A DNA stretch of 14,067 nt from the NCBI GenBank assembly GCA_019155205.2, contig JAHNZQ020000172.1:2465296-2479362 (forward strand), read 5' to 3'. A program made the position numbers and the translations under genes. This DNA is from Gracilaria vermiculophylla (lineage: Eukaryota; Rhodophyta; Florideophyceae; Gracilariales; Gracilariaceae). Within the stretch, counting starts at the first letter, position 1. The number at the start of each line of letters is the position of its first letter. The notes below the pieces were generated by a model. The model was not told the origin of the DNA, searched no databases, and was given only the letters and a program-made list of their open reading frames with translations. Positions 7,203 through 14,067 of this stretch are shown in pieces.

Positions 7203-7208
7203 ATAAAA
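7203..7208 (+). promoter_or_regulatory. TATA box facing right
   Basis: The + strand reads ccacTATAAAAGcgac. It lies about 140 bp from the minus-strand TATA box at 7058-7065 and points the other way, so the pair looks like a bidirectional promoter. No gene I can identify follows on the + strand, so a spliced or non-coding transcript starting near 7235 is the implied product. A chance TATA is the alternative. Confidence 0.35.
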
Positions 7209-8984
7209 GCGACCCCCGTCGGCGCGGCGGACCCTGCTCTCGTGAAATTTGGTAGATCAAAAAGTGGAGGCTTCCGATCTTACGCCACGGCGGAACTTTC
7301 CCCTATGAGTTTACGCTGCAAACGGGAGCCGAGATAAACACAACTGCGATCAAAAGGAAGTTGCCCGGAAACCCAATCTCCGGTTGACGTCGACATGGAT
7401 CGTACAAACCCCTCGATTCGCTGAATACGTTTGAGTAGTGGAGCGAACATGCACCACGCAGCACACGAATGAGAAACTGCGCGTATATCAGAAGCGTGGC
7501 GTTCCCATTGACCGTCTAAAGGCCCATGCTCCGCATTCAGCGACGATGAGAATCAGCCCCGACCCAAAAGGGAGTATAGGACTTGTCGCCCGTGGTCATA
7601 TGCTTCAACATCTCCAACCTCAATAGTGCCACCTGAAGTGTTCGAGACATCGACGTCTTCAACTTCACCTGTGCCCGGAGACAGCTGTATGCTCCTTCAT
7701 CAGGGCGTCAGTGACCTCCGTTGAAACTATGCAGTTGCTTGTCTCTCTCATATTGTGCGCGTTTGTGTCTGTAGCATCCGATCGGAATGGCGTCCAATAA
7801 GTAGGCTTATTCTCGTTCATCTTTTCAGACACCATGAAATCTTACGCTTCCCTTTCGCGACCAAGTCACGTGCTTGTGAAAGACGTCATTGCCATGAAAC
7901 CCATGCCCATTCACTGTCCGCAAAATCATTCATGCCCCCACCGCTTTCATCACTGTTGTCAAAGAGGCAAGGCAGTGGGATAATTGTTAACAAATAGAGT
8001 TTCTCTAAGAAGTGATTCCTGAGTAGTGATCAAGCATGATCAAGTCATATCAGTTACCACAAACAATACGCATAGAGAGTGCTTCAGGGATTTTACGTGC
8101 TGACTTGTGCCTTGACAGCGTACGTCCCACAACACATAACGAAGGTCAAAGATCTACGAAATTTTTACTCGATTCCGTTGACCGCTGCAGACTTTTACCT
8201 TCCTTCTTGTTCACTCTGACTCCTGCATTCATCTTGGGACATGTCCGCGTACAAAAGCTGATTTTTATTGTTATTGGGCTATGTTAATGTGATTCAGCAT
8301 GCAGCGAATGCATTACTTCGTACACGAAGTGTAGGCTTGCTCACTCAAATCTGTTGCAAATGACATCATGATCAGCTCAAGAATAGGGAATGACTCTCCA
8401 CATCTCACAGAAGCCATGGCTCAGTTGCCCCACATTCAAACAGTATTCTTCTCGATACACGGCAATATGTGATGAACAACCGAGCGATGCGGAGATTGAG
8501 GGCCAAAAGACTGAATTATGCAACAGGTCACCGTTCATGTCACCGTATGAACAAATCTAAGGCATTGTGCCGCTAAAATTCTGTCTCTGCCAAAGGTTTC
8601 TTGTCTTAAAGTATGGCGACCCGAAATTGGTCCAAACCTTCTCGTGCGCCTGGAGGGATAAAGTATGTGAACACAAGAATGTTGACAGTTGAAATCAAAA
8701 TAAAGAAAAAGGCGATTTTGTTGTTTATGTTCATGTATTTTCAGGATGCACCCAATCTCCCAACCTAATGTACGCAACAAAACGATGGTCTGAACTTATC
8801 AACGGGGATTTGACAGCTTTGAAAAGGCTGTCAATGTATCATAGATTTGATGGCACTCGTGGTGGAGGACGTGGACATCCGGAGTACCAAGGCTTGTGTC
8901 TGCAGTGCAAGGATTACCTCTCCTGTATCTATGACGAAATGGGCTCTTTCTATCCGTACAAATTGGAATCAGAAACAAAGCCTT

Positions 8985-10253
8985 TCAGCAGCTTTCATCT
9001 GACCCCCGGAACTCCGAATTGTCATGAAATCCAGCATCTGACTTTTTCGCCTTTGTCTCATACGTCACAACGACTCGGCGATAGCCACCCTGGTCGCATA
9101 ATTTGACATGCGCCGTTTCATCTTTCTTTGACTCATTCAATGATCCTGAGACGTTCTTTGCCCAATGCGACGGATCATGCATGTCATAAAACACCCCTTC
9201 CTTGACAAATATTGTGATTATGTACATAATAACAGACAGTGCCCATAACGAAGCCGCAACGATCAAGATCCAACATGGTATCAAAGTTTCTCGATGCAGC
9301 GATGTAATCATGGCGCAATTCTCTTGTTTAATATCGGTGAACAGCGCAAGTCGTAAATATAACTCGTCAAGATTTTGAGTCGTAAAAGTAAAGTGAAGCT
9401 TTTCAGTCATCCGCTTCATGTAGGGACTAGGATCATACGACAGGTTGGTCCACATTCCGGCTAATCCATTCCTTGCACGGTAGTATGTTTGGGCATAGGT
9501 CATTGAAAAGAACACATTCTTGCCCTCGGAAAACATAAATACGCAGCCATGGGAATCACATACCGCTTCGAGCCCTTCTTCGTCAAGCGATTCGTCAGAA
9601 ATCTCTCCGACTTGATACGTGAATGTTGGAGGGCCTTCGCTGCACTGTACTATTTCTTGGCCGAAACTGAAATTCCCTGCGGTGACTGAAATTATTCGAT
9701 TCATTTGCGTTCGAACACAGCCTGCAACAAAGGCAGCCATCTCCCAAGAGAAACGTGTTACTGAAGAAGGACTGTGTTCAGATGTCTGTCGTTTTTCAGC
9801 CACAGTGAGGCACTCCTGGTTTGATTTCAAGGGGCGGTCATACTCTTTGGTAAGCCAAGATATAAGCACCTCTAATGAAAAAAACATAGCCAATGCCAGC
9901 AGATGGATAATCTTAATTCGACGAATATGTGATCTGACGCTCAACTGCTTCTCCCTTGCGAGAACTCGACACTCTCCGTGCGCATGCAGCACTAGAAATG
10001 CTGAGACCAAAAGGCATTCGGTTAAAGCCATGATCGTCGTGAATATTAACTGGACTGTAAGAGGACGTAGCGGAATGATAACTCCATCGCGGGTAGTTGA
10101 GGGGTTATAATGAACTTTTCCATGGTGAGAGCAGTTGCTTAAATAATTGTATCCAAACGAAGAAGGGCAACGGATTTGGTTGCGGCAAGTGTCAATGTTG
10201 TAAAGAGCTACAATGGTGTCATAGGCAGCATTGCACTTGTTTTCAGCCCTCAG
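8985..10253 (-). CDS. three-helix membrane protein with cysteine-rich outer segments, 5' end missing
   Basis: I do not recognise the family. The first ATG is at 10031 (348 residues), but the same frame stays open to a TAA at 10254-10256. The extra 74 codons look coding: four cysteines (including CRNQIRCPSSF and YNYLSNCS), then LTVQLIFTTIMALTECLLVSAFLVLH, a transmembrane helix that starting at 10031 would cut in half. So the real start is upstream in another exon, or has been lost. Numbering from the 10031 Met: the rest of helix 1 (1-16), a basic loop (21-40), helix 2 (41-60), a large loop (61-249) with six cysteines and N-glycosylation sequons at 120 and 196, helix 3 (250-276), and a hydrophilic tail with MHDPSHW. 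The topology suggests a surface or endomembrane protein. Function unknown. The AT-rich transposon island begins just upstream. Confidence 0.6.
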   Translation of the reverse strand: MRAENKCNAAYDTIVALYNIDTCRNQIRCPSSFGYNYLSNCSHHGKVHYNPSTTRDGVIIPLRPLTVQLIFTTIMALTECLLVSAFLVLHAHGECRVLAREKQLSVRSHIRRIKIIHLLALAMFFSLEVLISWLTKEYDRPLKSNQECLTVAEKRQTSEHSPSSVTRFSWEMAAFVAGCVRTQMNRIISVTAGNFSFGQEIVQCSEGPPTFTYQVGEISDESLDEEGLEAVCDSHGCVFMFSEGKNVFFSMTYAQTYYRARNGLAGMWTNLSYDPSPYMKRMTEKLHFTFTTQNLDELYLRLALFTDIKQENCAMITSLHRETLIPCWILIVAASLWALSVIMYIITIFVKEGVFYDMHDPSHWAKNVSGSLNESKKDETAHVKLCDQGGYRRVVVTYETKAKKSDAGFHDNSEFRGSDESC

Positions 10254-10294
10254 TTAGAAAGAAATGCTACCAGGGATCGCGGTGCGTGGGCAAC

Positions 10295-10314
10295 GTCTCT
10301 TCTTAAGAAGAGAC
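10295..10314. repeat. perfect 20-bp palindrome
   Basis: The sequence gtctcttcttaagaagagac is its own reverse complement. It sits 42 bp upstream of the open frame of the membrane-protein gene and at the border where the AT-rich transposon island begins. Confidence 0.8.
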
Positions 10315-10415
10315 ACAAATAGAACCGTCGCTACATCTTAAAGAATTGATGCAATAAGGTTGACCAATCAGTTTTTAAGAAGTCGATAAGTTGGGCATAG
10401 GATGTACATAACATA

Positions 10416-10515
10416 CAGTGCGTTTCAAAAACATATTACCCCTCAAAAGTGCGCCAAAACTGTACTGCAGACTAGATTTTGCACATCGTCTAGGTAGAAT
10501 CGTTTCAAAAAGATA
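10416..10515 (+). repeat. left IR/DR arm of the outer element
   Basis: The outer repeat cagtgcgtttcaaaaacata is at 10416-10435, and the start of the inner repeat cgtttcaaaaaga is at 10501-10513 followed by TA. The inner repeat resumes beyond the insertion as tgtaca at 11806. Joined across the insert it parallels the right inner repeat (cgcttcaaaaacatatgatca on the opposite strand). Confidence 0.65.
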
Positions 10516-11236
10516 CAGTGCGTTTCAAAAATATAGGACAGTGCAGAAGCGCGCCAAAATATGGATTTTTGCCTACTGTAGCCACCCCCCTTCGTTAAAA
10601 CCCTCAAAAACGCGTTTCAAAAATATAGGACACTTCCAACTCACGCGTGATTATTTCCACATCATGTTGCTTTCTTTCCTCAAAAAGACACAAGATCTTA
10701 TGAAGTAAAAGCTTACAACACAGTATTTCCAATAGTACCTTAGATCAAGGCCATTGTTCTCATTTTTGTACCAGTTTATTCAATATTTACAGTAATATAA
10801 ACATAAATTTTTATTTATAGCTTAATAATGCTCATCTAAAACAATGAGTATAACGTTTTGCAAGAATATTGCCTTGAAAATGTGTTTTGCACTCAAAAAC
10901 CCATGAAAAGAACGAATCGTTTACAAAAAATGAATAACATGGTAATAAAAAACGCTTGCAAAGTTCTTTCGGTTTATAAAACTGAACAACGCTTCCTTTT
11001 GAAAGCTGCAAATAAACAAATATTGGTGCCACAGTAGGCAATGAGCACTGAATATAAAGTCAGCTGCAAAAAAAAATGCATTTGAAAATGAGTAAAACTT
11101 TGATTAGGATGCACAACAGTGCTCTACATATTGTTATAAGAAGCAACAAACATCAAATAAAATTTGAACACAGATAAGTTTTATTAGAGCTCATATTATG
11201 CTATGTACTGGATTCTAGATGAAGAAAACTACATAT

Positions 11237-11276
11237 AAAGCCTTCTCAGTAAGCATTACAGACTTAAGAAGGCTTT
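11237..11276. repeat. inverted repeat, 10-bp arms
   Basis: The arms aaagccttct (11237-11246) and agaaggcttt (11267-11276) are perfect complements with a 20-nt spacer, in the interior of the inner element. Confidence 0.7.
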
Positions 11277-11365
11277 CAAATGCTTAAACACAACGTTTTA
11301 TAAAAGTTTACATATCTTATCAGAAATGTTAACTGGTTTTTCACCAAGATAGCGCCGCCGTTTAG

Positions 11366-11408
11366 TAGTCTATAGCAATGAAAAACGTTCTTTGCTTGCT
11401 ATAGACTA
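11366..11408. repeat. inverted repeat, 13-bp arms
   Basis: The arms tagtctatagcaa (11366-11378) and ttgctatagacta (11396-11408) are perfect complements with a 17-nt spacer, in the interior of the inner element. The local GC content is higher than around it. Confidence 0.75.
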
Positions 11409-11675
11409 ATGCCACGCAGATGTTCACGCGTTAGATTTACTTCAACCCTCTTGAAACCGAATAATCTGTACTCCTTAGAATGATTTATGGCCATTACAGG
11501 CCATTTTGAACAGGTTTTGATTAAAAGAAAAGTATTGGAAATAGCGCGAAAACTATGAATATTTTAATTATGAGACGTTAGAAAAACGCGATGCAAAAGC
11601 GTTGAATTAGTATTGTTTGGTACACAAAAGCGAAAATCATCTACTGAAGAAGGCAAAATGAAGGTTGAAAGGGAA

Positions 11676-11803
11676 ATGTCCTATGATTTTGAAACGGTTT
11701 TTTAACTTGAAGTTTTTTGAAAACTAATTTTGGTAGCACTACAGTACTAAAAACGATGATTTGCATCAAAATGCCAGGTGTCCTATAATTTTGAAACAGA
11801 CTT
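11676..11803 (-). repeat. right IR/DR arm of the inner element
   Basis: This is a 128-bp arm with two direct repeats about 100 bp apart. Its reverse complement matches 13127-13259 along almost the whole length, the main difference being a small insertion (about 5 bp) near ctactttaacaaaat in the other copy. The two copies therefore form a long inverted repeat flanking the transposase. Confidence 0.8.
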
Positions 11804-11829
11804 TATGTACACCGTCTTCTTTATAATAA

Positions 11830-12826
11830 AATTGGCTCGACGCCCGCCACTTTTCAAGCATGAACAGCTTCAAATCGTTAAGATAAACGCCAAGAAACAT
11901 TCCTACAGTGCTATCGCTAAAAAAGTAAAGCGTTCTAGGGTCACAATTGCTACTTTTCTATAAAAGCCGGCTCTTTAGTGCTTAAAATCATCTTCTGGAC
12001 GCCCAGAGAAGCTCAGACCAGTAGATAAGAGAGGCATTAAAAAGGGAGCTGTGCAAAGGAAAAGTATCGTGCGAAACAATTAGAATTAATCTTAATCTCA
12101 ACGTTTCTAAATCAAATATATGGAGGTAGATAAACAGCACAAACTTATTAAAATATAAAAAAATGAAAAACACTTTCTTTCTCCAAGACCATCATAAGCC
12201 CAAGAAGATTGTCAGCTGTGCTGGAAAAGCCTAATGGAGAAAAATGGGAAAATATTATTCTTAATGATGAAAAAAAGTTCAATTTGGACGGACCAGATTG
12301 CTATAAATTTATTTGGCACGATCTTCGTAAACAACGTCATGACTTTTATACCAGGCATTCAGGTGAAGGCTCTGTAATGGTTTAGGCAGGTATTTCTAAA
12401 AAAGGTTTGACTGAAATTGCCTTCATTGAAACAAACATGAGTGCGTAAAAATATCAAGAAGCTCTATAAAATTATTTTCTACCGCTTGGTTTATGTTTTC
12501 ATGAAGAAATTTTCTTTTTTCAACAGGATACTGCGCTTGTACACACTTCATCTTTAATCAAAAATTGGCTACAGGAGTCTGAAGTATTTGTTCTAGAGTT
12601 ACCGGCGCGCGCACCAGATTTTAACCCAATCGAAAACGTTTGAAGACTGCTGACGAAGATGGTTTATGCGCATGAAAGGCATTTTTAGACAGTTTTTGAA
12701 CTCGAAAACTGTATTAAAAATTGCTGGAAATCTATAACAGTTTCAACTGTGGAAAAGAACATCAATTCGATGCCAAAACGTTTCATTAGCGTTAAACATC
12801 AAAAAGAATGCAAAATAAACTATTGA
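11830..12826 (+). pseudogene. decayed Tc1-type (DD34E) transposase
   Basis: The N-terminal part reads FKHEQLQIVKINAKKHSYSA then IAKKVKRSRVTIATFL, a paired-type helix-turn-helix. GRPEKLRPVDKRGIKK follows, the GRPR-like linker plus second helix-turn-helix, and after a frame change NLNVSKSNIWR and KYKKMKNT. The catalytic part is in one frame from 12227: LNDEKKFNLDGPD (first Asp), FQQDTALVHTS (second Asp) and APDFNPIEN (Glu), with exactly 34 residues between the second Asp and the Glu, the Tc1 DD34E signature. This frame has internal stops at 12383, 12446, 12467, 12641 and 12686. The 5' half has further stops and at least one frameshift. Two stops fall where the family has tryptophan (SVMVW, IENLW), one TAG and one TGA, so this is decay rather than recoding. 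It belonged to the outer element. Confidence 0.9.
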
Positions 12827-12858
12827 GCGTCGCGCATTAAAGATTTGTTATTGCTGAT

Positions 12859-12982
12859 CATATGTTTTTGAAGCGGTTTTTTGACTTTACTTTTTCCTGA
12901 AACCTATTTTTGTAGGCGTACAGTATACATTTGGTAGTTTTTTGAGATTTCACAGCATGTCGTATGTTTTTGAAACAGTCTG
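12859..12982 (-). repeat. right IR/DR arm of the outer element
   Basis: The inner repeat catatgtttttgaagcgg is at 12859-12876 and the outer repeat gtatgtttttgaaacagtctg ends at 12982, followed by TA. The arm is a diverged relative of the inner element's right arm: it shares the aaaaaaccg-ttcaaaa core and a central ctgtac-like patch, but has cata where the other has tataggaca. Confidence 0.65.
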
Positions 12983-13126
12983 TACATGTCGTCCATTACC
13001 TTTCAGAAAGCAAAGCAAAGCAAAGCTGGGAATCCGATTGCATTGTTCTCTTTAGCATCATTGCAGGTGGTTTTCGAGGAGAAAACAGCATCTGCATTTT
13101 AGGAGCTCTGTTGGAATAATAAAGAA
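12983..13126. other. spacer between the outer element and the solo IR/DR end
   Basis: About 140 bp with no gene. It contains a short pentanucleotide run, (gcaaa) repeated about three to four times near 13009-13026. Confidence 0.5.
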
Positions 13127-13259
13127 AAGTCTGTTTCAAAAGTATAGGACACCTGGCATTTTGATGCAAATCATCGTTTTTAGTACTGTAGTGCTACTTT
13201 AACAAAATCAGTTTTCAAAAAACTTCAAGTTTAAAAACCGTTTCAAAATCATAGGACAT
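13127..13259 (+). mobile_element. solo or truncated IR/DR transposon end
   Basis: It starts aagtctgtttcaaaagtata and ends ccgtttcaaaatcataggac plus at, and is a near-identical inverted copy of 11676-11803. Read with the same polarity as the other ends, it is a left arm whose element should extend to the right. However, the sequence changes abruptly after 13259 to non-AT-rich DNA with no matching right arm in view. The base pair before it is AA rather than TA. It is probably a truncated relative of the inner element. The alternative, that 11676-13259 is one element with 128-bp terminal repeats, is less consistent. Confidence 0.6.
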
Positions 13260-13775
13260 GTAGTATAGTGACCGTCAGGTAATTCTAGTATTTGGCGCCA
13301 AGGGTGGTGTGTACGGTTCGCATGGAGAACAGCCATGTGGACGACCTAGAGGTAATCTTAATTGCTAGATCAATTTTAGAATTTACTGTAGAGTGCCGGG
13401 GGCGCACCTCGGGTGCACCTCCCCCTGGCCACGTGGCCCGTCCGGCCGCGTCGGCCCGGGGGCCTCGCATAGTGGATATACTCACTGTGCGAACCATCCC
13501 CGTCACCAGAGTAAAGGTAAGCACCTCTTGGACAACTCTAACCCCGTTTTGGTTTCTACAGTCGACCATTACGGCTCGTCCATTACCTTGCGGTTCTACT
13601 AGCGCCCGTGCGTTGCATTCTATCACTACCAATATAGGTGCATTCCGCGCGCCCGCTATCTCGCACCCCCAGTGGTTGTGCTACCGCGTACCTCTCAGGT
13701 TTCCTTTTCCCACCTTCTAGGTTGAGCCCACCGCGCGCTCCCTAGCCACGCGTCCACACGAACACCCTTTGGTTT
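13260..13775. other. non-AT-rich segment between transposon remnants, no recognised gene
   Basis: Composition returns to moderate/high GC, with a peak at about 13395-13470 that includes the palindrome ggccacgtggcc. Both strands are open for long stretches (+ 13292-13720; - 13285-13683, bounded by a stop at 13681-13683). The minus frame reads more naturally in part (LVVIECNARALVEPQGN, then TFTLVTGMVRTVSIS), but I recognise no domain. It could be the degraded downstream part of the transposon that carries the Harbinger-like fragment. Confidence 0.35.
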
Positions 13776-14067
13776 TTAGCCGCTTTGGTTATACCACATG
13801 CTTGCCACTTTATCCCACGTCCGCAATACCGGGTTGGCGTTTTGCTCAGGTTTGGTACAGCTCTTCATCATATTTTTGGTGAACTGGAAGGCGCAATCTC
13901 CAAGCAAGTATAGACGAACAGCGATGTTTGCGAAAACCACGTTTGGTATGTCGTCCCCAATCCATGTTCCATTATCAATAATCTTCTTTAATGTAGACTG
14001 CTGGAATACTTTAGACTCACCAAGAACCCAAGACTTTCCAATATCTACGTAAGTAAACCTTCTATTA
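13776..14067 (-). pseudogene. PIF/Harbinger-like (DDE_4) transposase fragment, runs off the window
   Basis: From the right edge the minus strand is open to a TAA at 13776-13778. It reads NRRFTYVDIGKSWVLGESKV, then FQQSTLKKIIDNGTW, and then RLYLLGDCAFQFTKNMM. This matches the order in the DDE_4 superfamily of PIF/Harbinger transposases and HARBI1: a FTYVDVG strand, a GxxxDSxVFxxSxL segment, and the second catalytic aspartate in a (L/V)xGDxAFxL motif followed by a conserved MMxPY-like stretch. Here the middle aspartate of the GxxxDS segment appears as Glu and the PY after MM as SC. The third acidic residue, normally in an RVVExAFG motif, is not found before the stop, so this copy seems C-terminally truncated or frameshifted. 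The N-terminal part lies beyond the window. No canonical start codon occurs early in the visible part. Confidence 0.65.

Larger units (their letters stand above)
6892..8984. other. 2.1-kb stretch without a defensible gene
   Basis: Apart from the two TATA boxes I see only short open frames. The more protein-like are, on the + strand, 7256-7387 (43 codons, no ATG), 7512-7724 (70 codons, Ser/Thr/Pro-rich, no early ATG) and 7729-7800 (23 codons, signal-peptide-like); on the minus strand, an open stretch over 7283-7552. A strong-looking acceptor, ttctcgttcatcttttcag, ends at 7828 and is followed by an ATG-led frame with four cysteines, but no donor joins it in frame to the signal-peptide-like piece. 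A small hairpin has arms ttgacagc/gctgtcaa at 8810-8817 and 8827-8834. A multi-exon or non-coding + transcript is possible but unproven. Confidence 0.4.
10516..11803. mobile_element. inner non-autonomous IR/DR element nested in the outer one
   Basis: It is flanked by TA on both sides (10514-10515 and 11804-11805). The left arm 10516-10633 has repeats at 10516-10540 and 10611-10633 (gtttcaaaaatataggacac type). The right arm 11676-11803 has repeats at 11676-11697 and 11777-11803 in the opposite orientation. The shared core is tttcaaaa followed by a/t, then tataggaca. The outermost bases differ (CAGTGCG on the left, AAGTCTG on the right). The 1.04 kb between the arms is very AT-rich, has no transposase motif I can find, and contains two hairpins (11237-11276 and 11366-11408). 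It therefore looks like a non-autonomous relative that depended on a transposase supplied in trans. Confidence 0.65.
10416..12982 (+). mobile_element. Tc1/mariner element with IR/DR ends (outer element, carries a second element)
   Basis: The left end is TA then cagtgcgtttcaaaaacata (TA at 10414-10415). The right end read inward is TA then cagactgtttcaaaaacata (TA at 12983-12984). Both thus start with CAG after the TA and share tttcaaaaacata. Each end also has an inner direct repeat: at 10501-10513 on the left, interrupted by the second element, and catatgtttttgaagcgg (12859-12876) on the right. This double-repeat layout is the IR/DR structure known from Tc1-like transposons such as Sleeping Beauty. 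The element encloses the decayed transposase at 11830-12826. Subtracting the 1,288-bp insert and its duplicated TA leaves 1,277 bp, a normal Tc1-like length. It is much more AT-rich than the host genes, which suggests foreign origin or mutational decay. It cannot be active as it stands. Confidence 0.72.

Noticed and set aside
7512..7724. 70-codon plus-strand frame rich in Ser, Thr and Pro
   Set aside because: It has no start codon near its beginning and no clear splice partners; such a length occurs by chance.
8768..9106. Plus-strand open frame over the 3' end of the membrane-protein gene
   Set aside because: It mostly overlaps the minus-strand coding region and its 3' flank and has no features of its own.
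10097..10306. Plus-strand open frame with 11 cysteines in about 52 residues, resembling a metallothionein-like peptide
   Set aside because: It has no ATG and is antisense to the upstream continuation of the membrane-protein frame (8985-10253), which reads as genuine coding sequence; the cysteines mirror its codons.
12227..12826. Alternative genetic code or stop readthrough in the transposase frame
   Set aside because: Stops replace different expected residues: both TAG and TGA stand for Trp, and TAA for acidic or other residues. The 5' half is frameshifted too, so this is ordinary decay.
11676..13259. A single Tc1 element with 128-bp terminal inverted repeats enclosing the transposase
   Set aside because: Read by the polarity of Tc1 ends (TA-CAG...ttcaaaa...tataggaca), these arms point outward from the transposase. 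There is no TA at the outer borders, and another proper right arm (12859-12982) lies inside.
12989..13590. Shared 14-mer tcgtccattacctt at 12989 and 13577
   Set aside because: The match does not extend and the flanks differ, so it is probably coincidence rather than a target-site duplication.

Overview
The window looks like nuclear DNA of a photosynthetic eukaryote, most likely a unicellular red alga. Three of its genes have plastid hallmarks: a DUF1499 protein with a bipartite-looking leader, a short lumen-type protein with a twin-arginine leader, and a Toc34/Toc159-like GTPase with a C-terminal membrane anchor. Genes are compact and mostly intron-free, starts sit in Kozak-like contexts, and there are TATA boxes, an AATAAA signal and decayed eukaryotic transposons. 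The species assignment is inference.

Layout: 3-492 (+) is the 3' end of an unrecognised gene, possibly with a very short intron. About 870-1350 is a 32-bp minisatellite. 1520-2164 (-) encodes the DUF1499 protein. It is divergent from 2669-3220 (+), the first of two tandem paralogous C2-like proteins with a C-terminal hydrophobic anchor; the second is 3616-4377 (+). A perfect 38-bp palindrome lies in the divergent promoter region. 4589-4903 (-) is the small lumen-type protein with two Cx3Cx3C motifs. 5485-6891 (-) is the Toc34-like GTPase with a long N-terminal extension. 6892-8984 holds two divergent TATA boxes but no gene I can defend. 8985-10253 (-) is a three-helix membrane protein whose reading frame continues well upstream of its first ATG, so its 5' end is missing or spliced.

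From about 10316 to 13260 the sequence becomes strikingly AT-rich. It consists of a Tc1/mariner transposon with IR/DR-type ends (10416-12982) and a dead DD34E transposase. A second, non-coding IR/DR element (10516-11803) sits inside it, inserted at a TA within the inner direct repeat of the outer element. A solo IR/DR end in the opposite orientation follows at 13127-13259. The last 290 bases (-) are a PIF/Harbinger-like transposase fragment running off the window.

The left 7 kb thus holds three plastid-related genes and a pair of C2/anchor proteins, and the right 4 kb is a transposon graveyard that begins just where the membrane-protein gene loses its 5' end. No CRISPR, rRNA or tRNA was seen, and I found no obviously new multi-gene system. 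The most unusual items are the nested IR/DR elements, the extended Toc34-like GTPase, the small six-cysteine lumen protein and the 38-bp palindrome.
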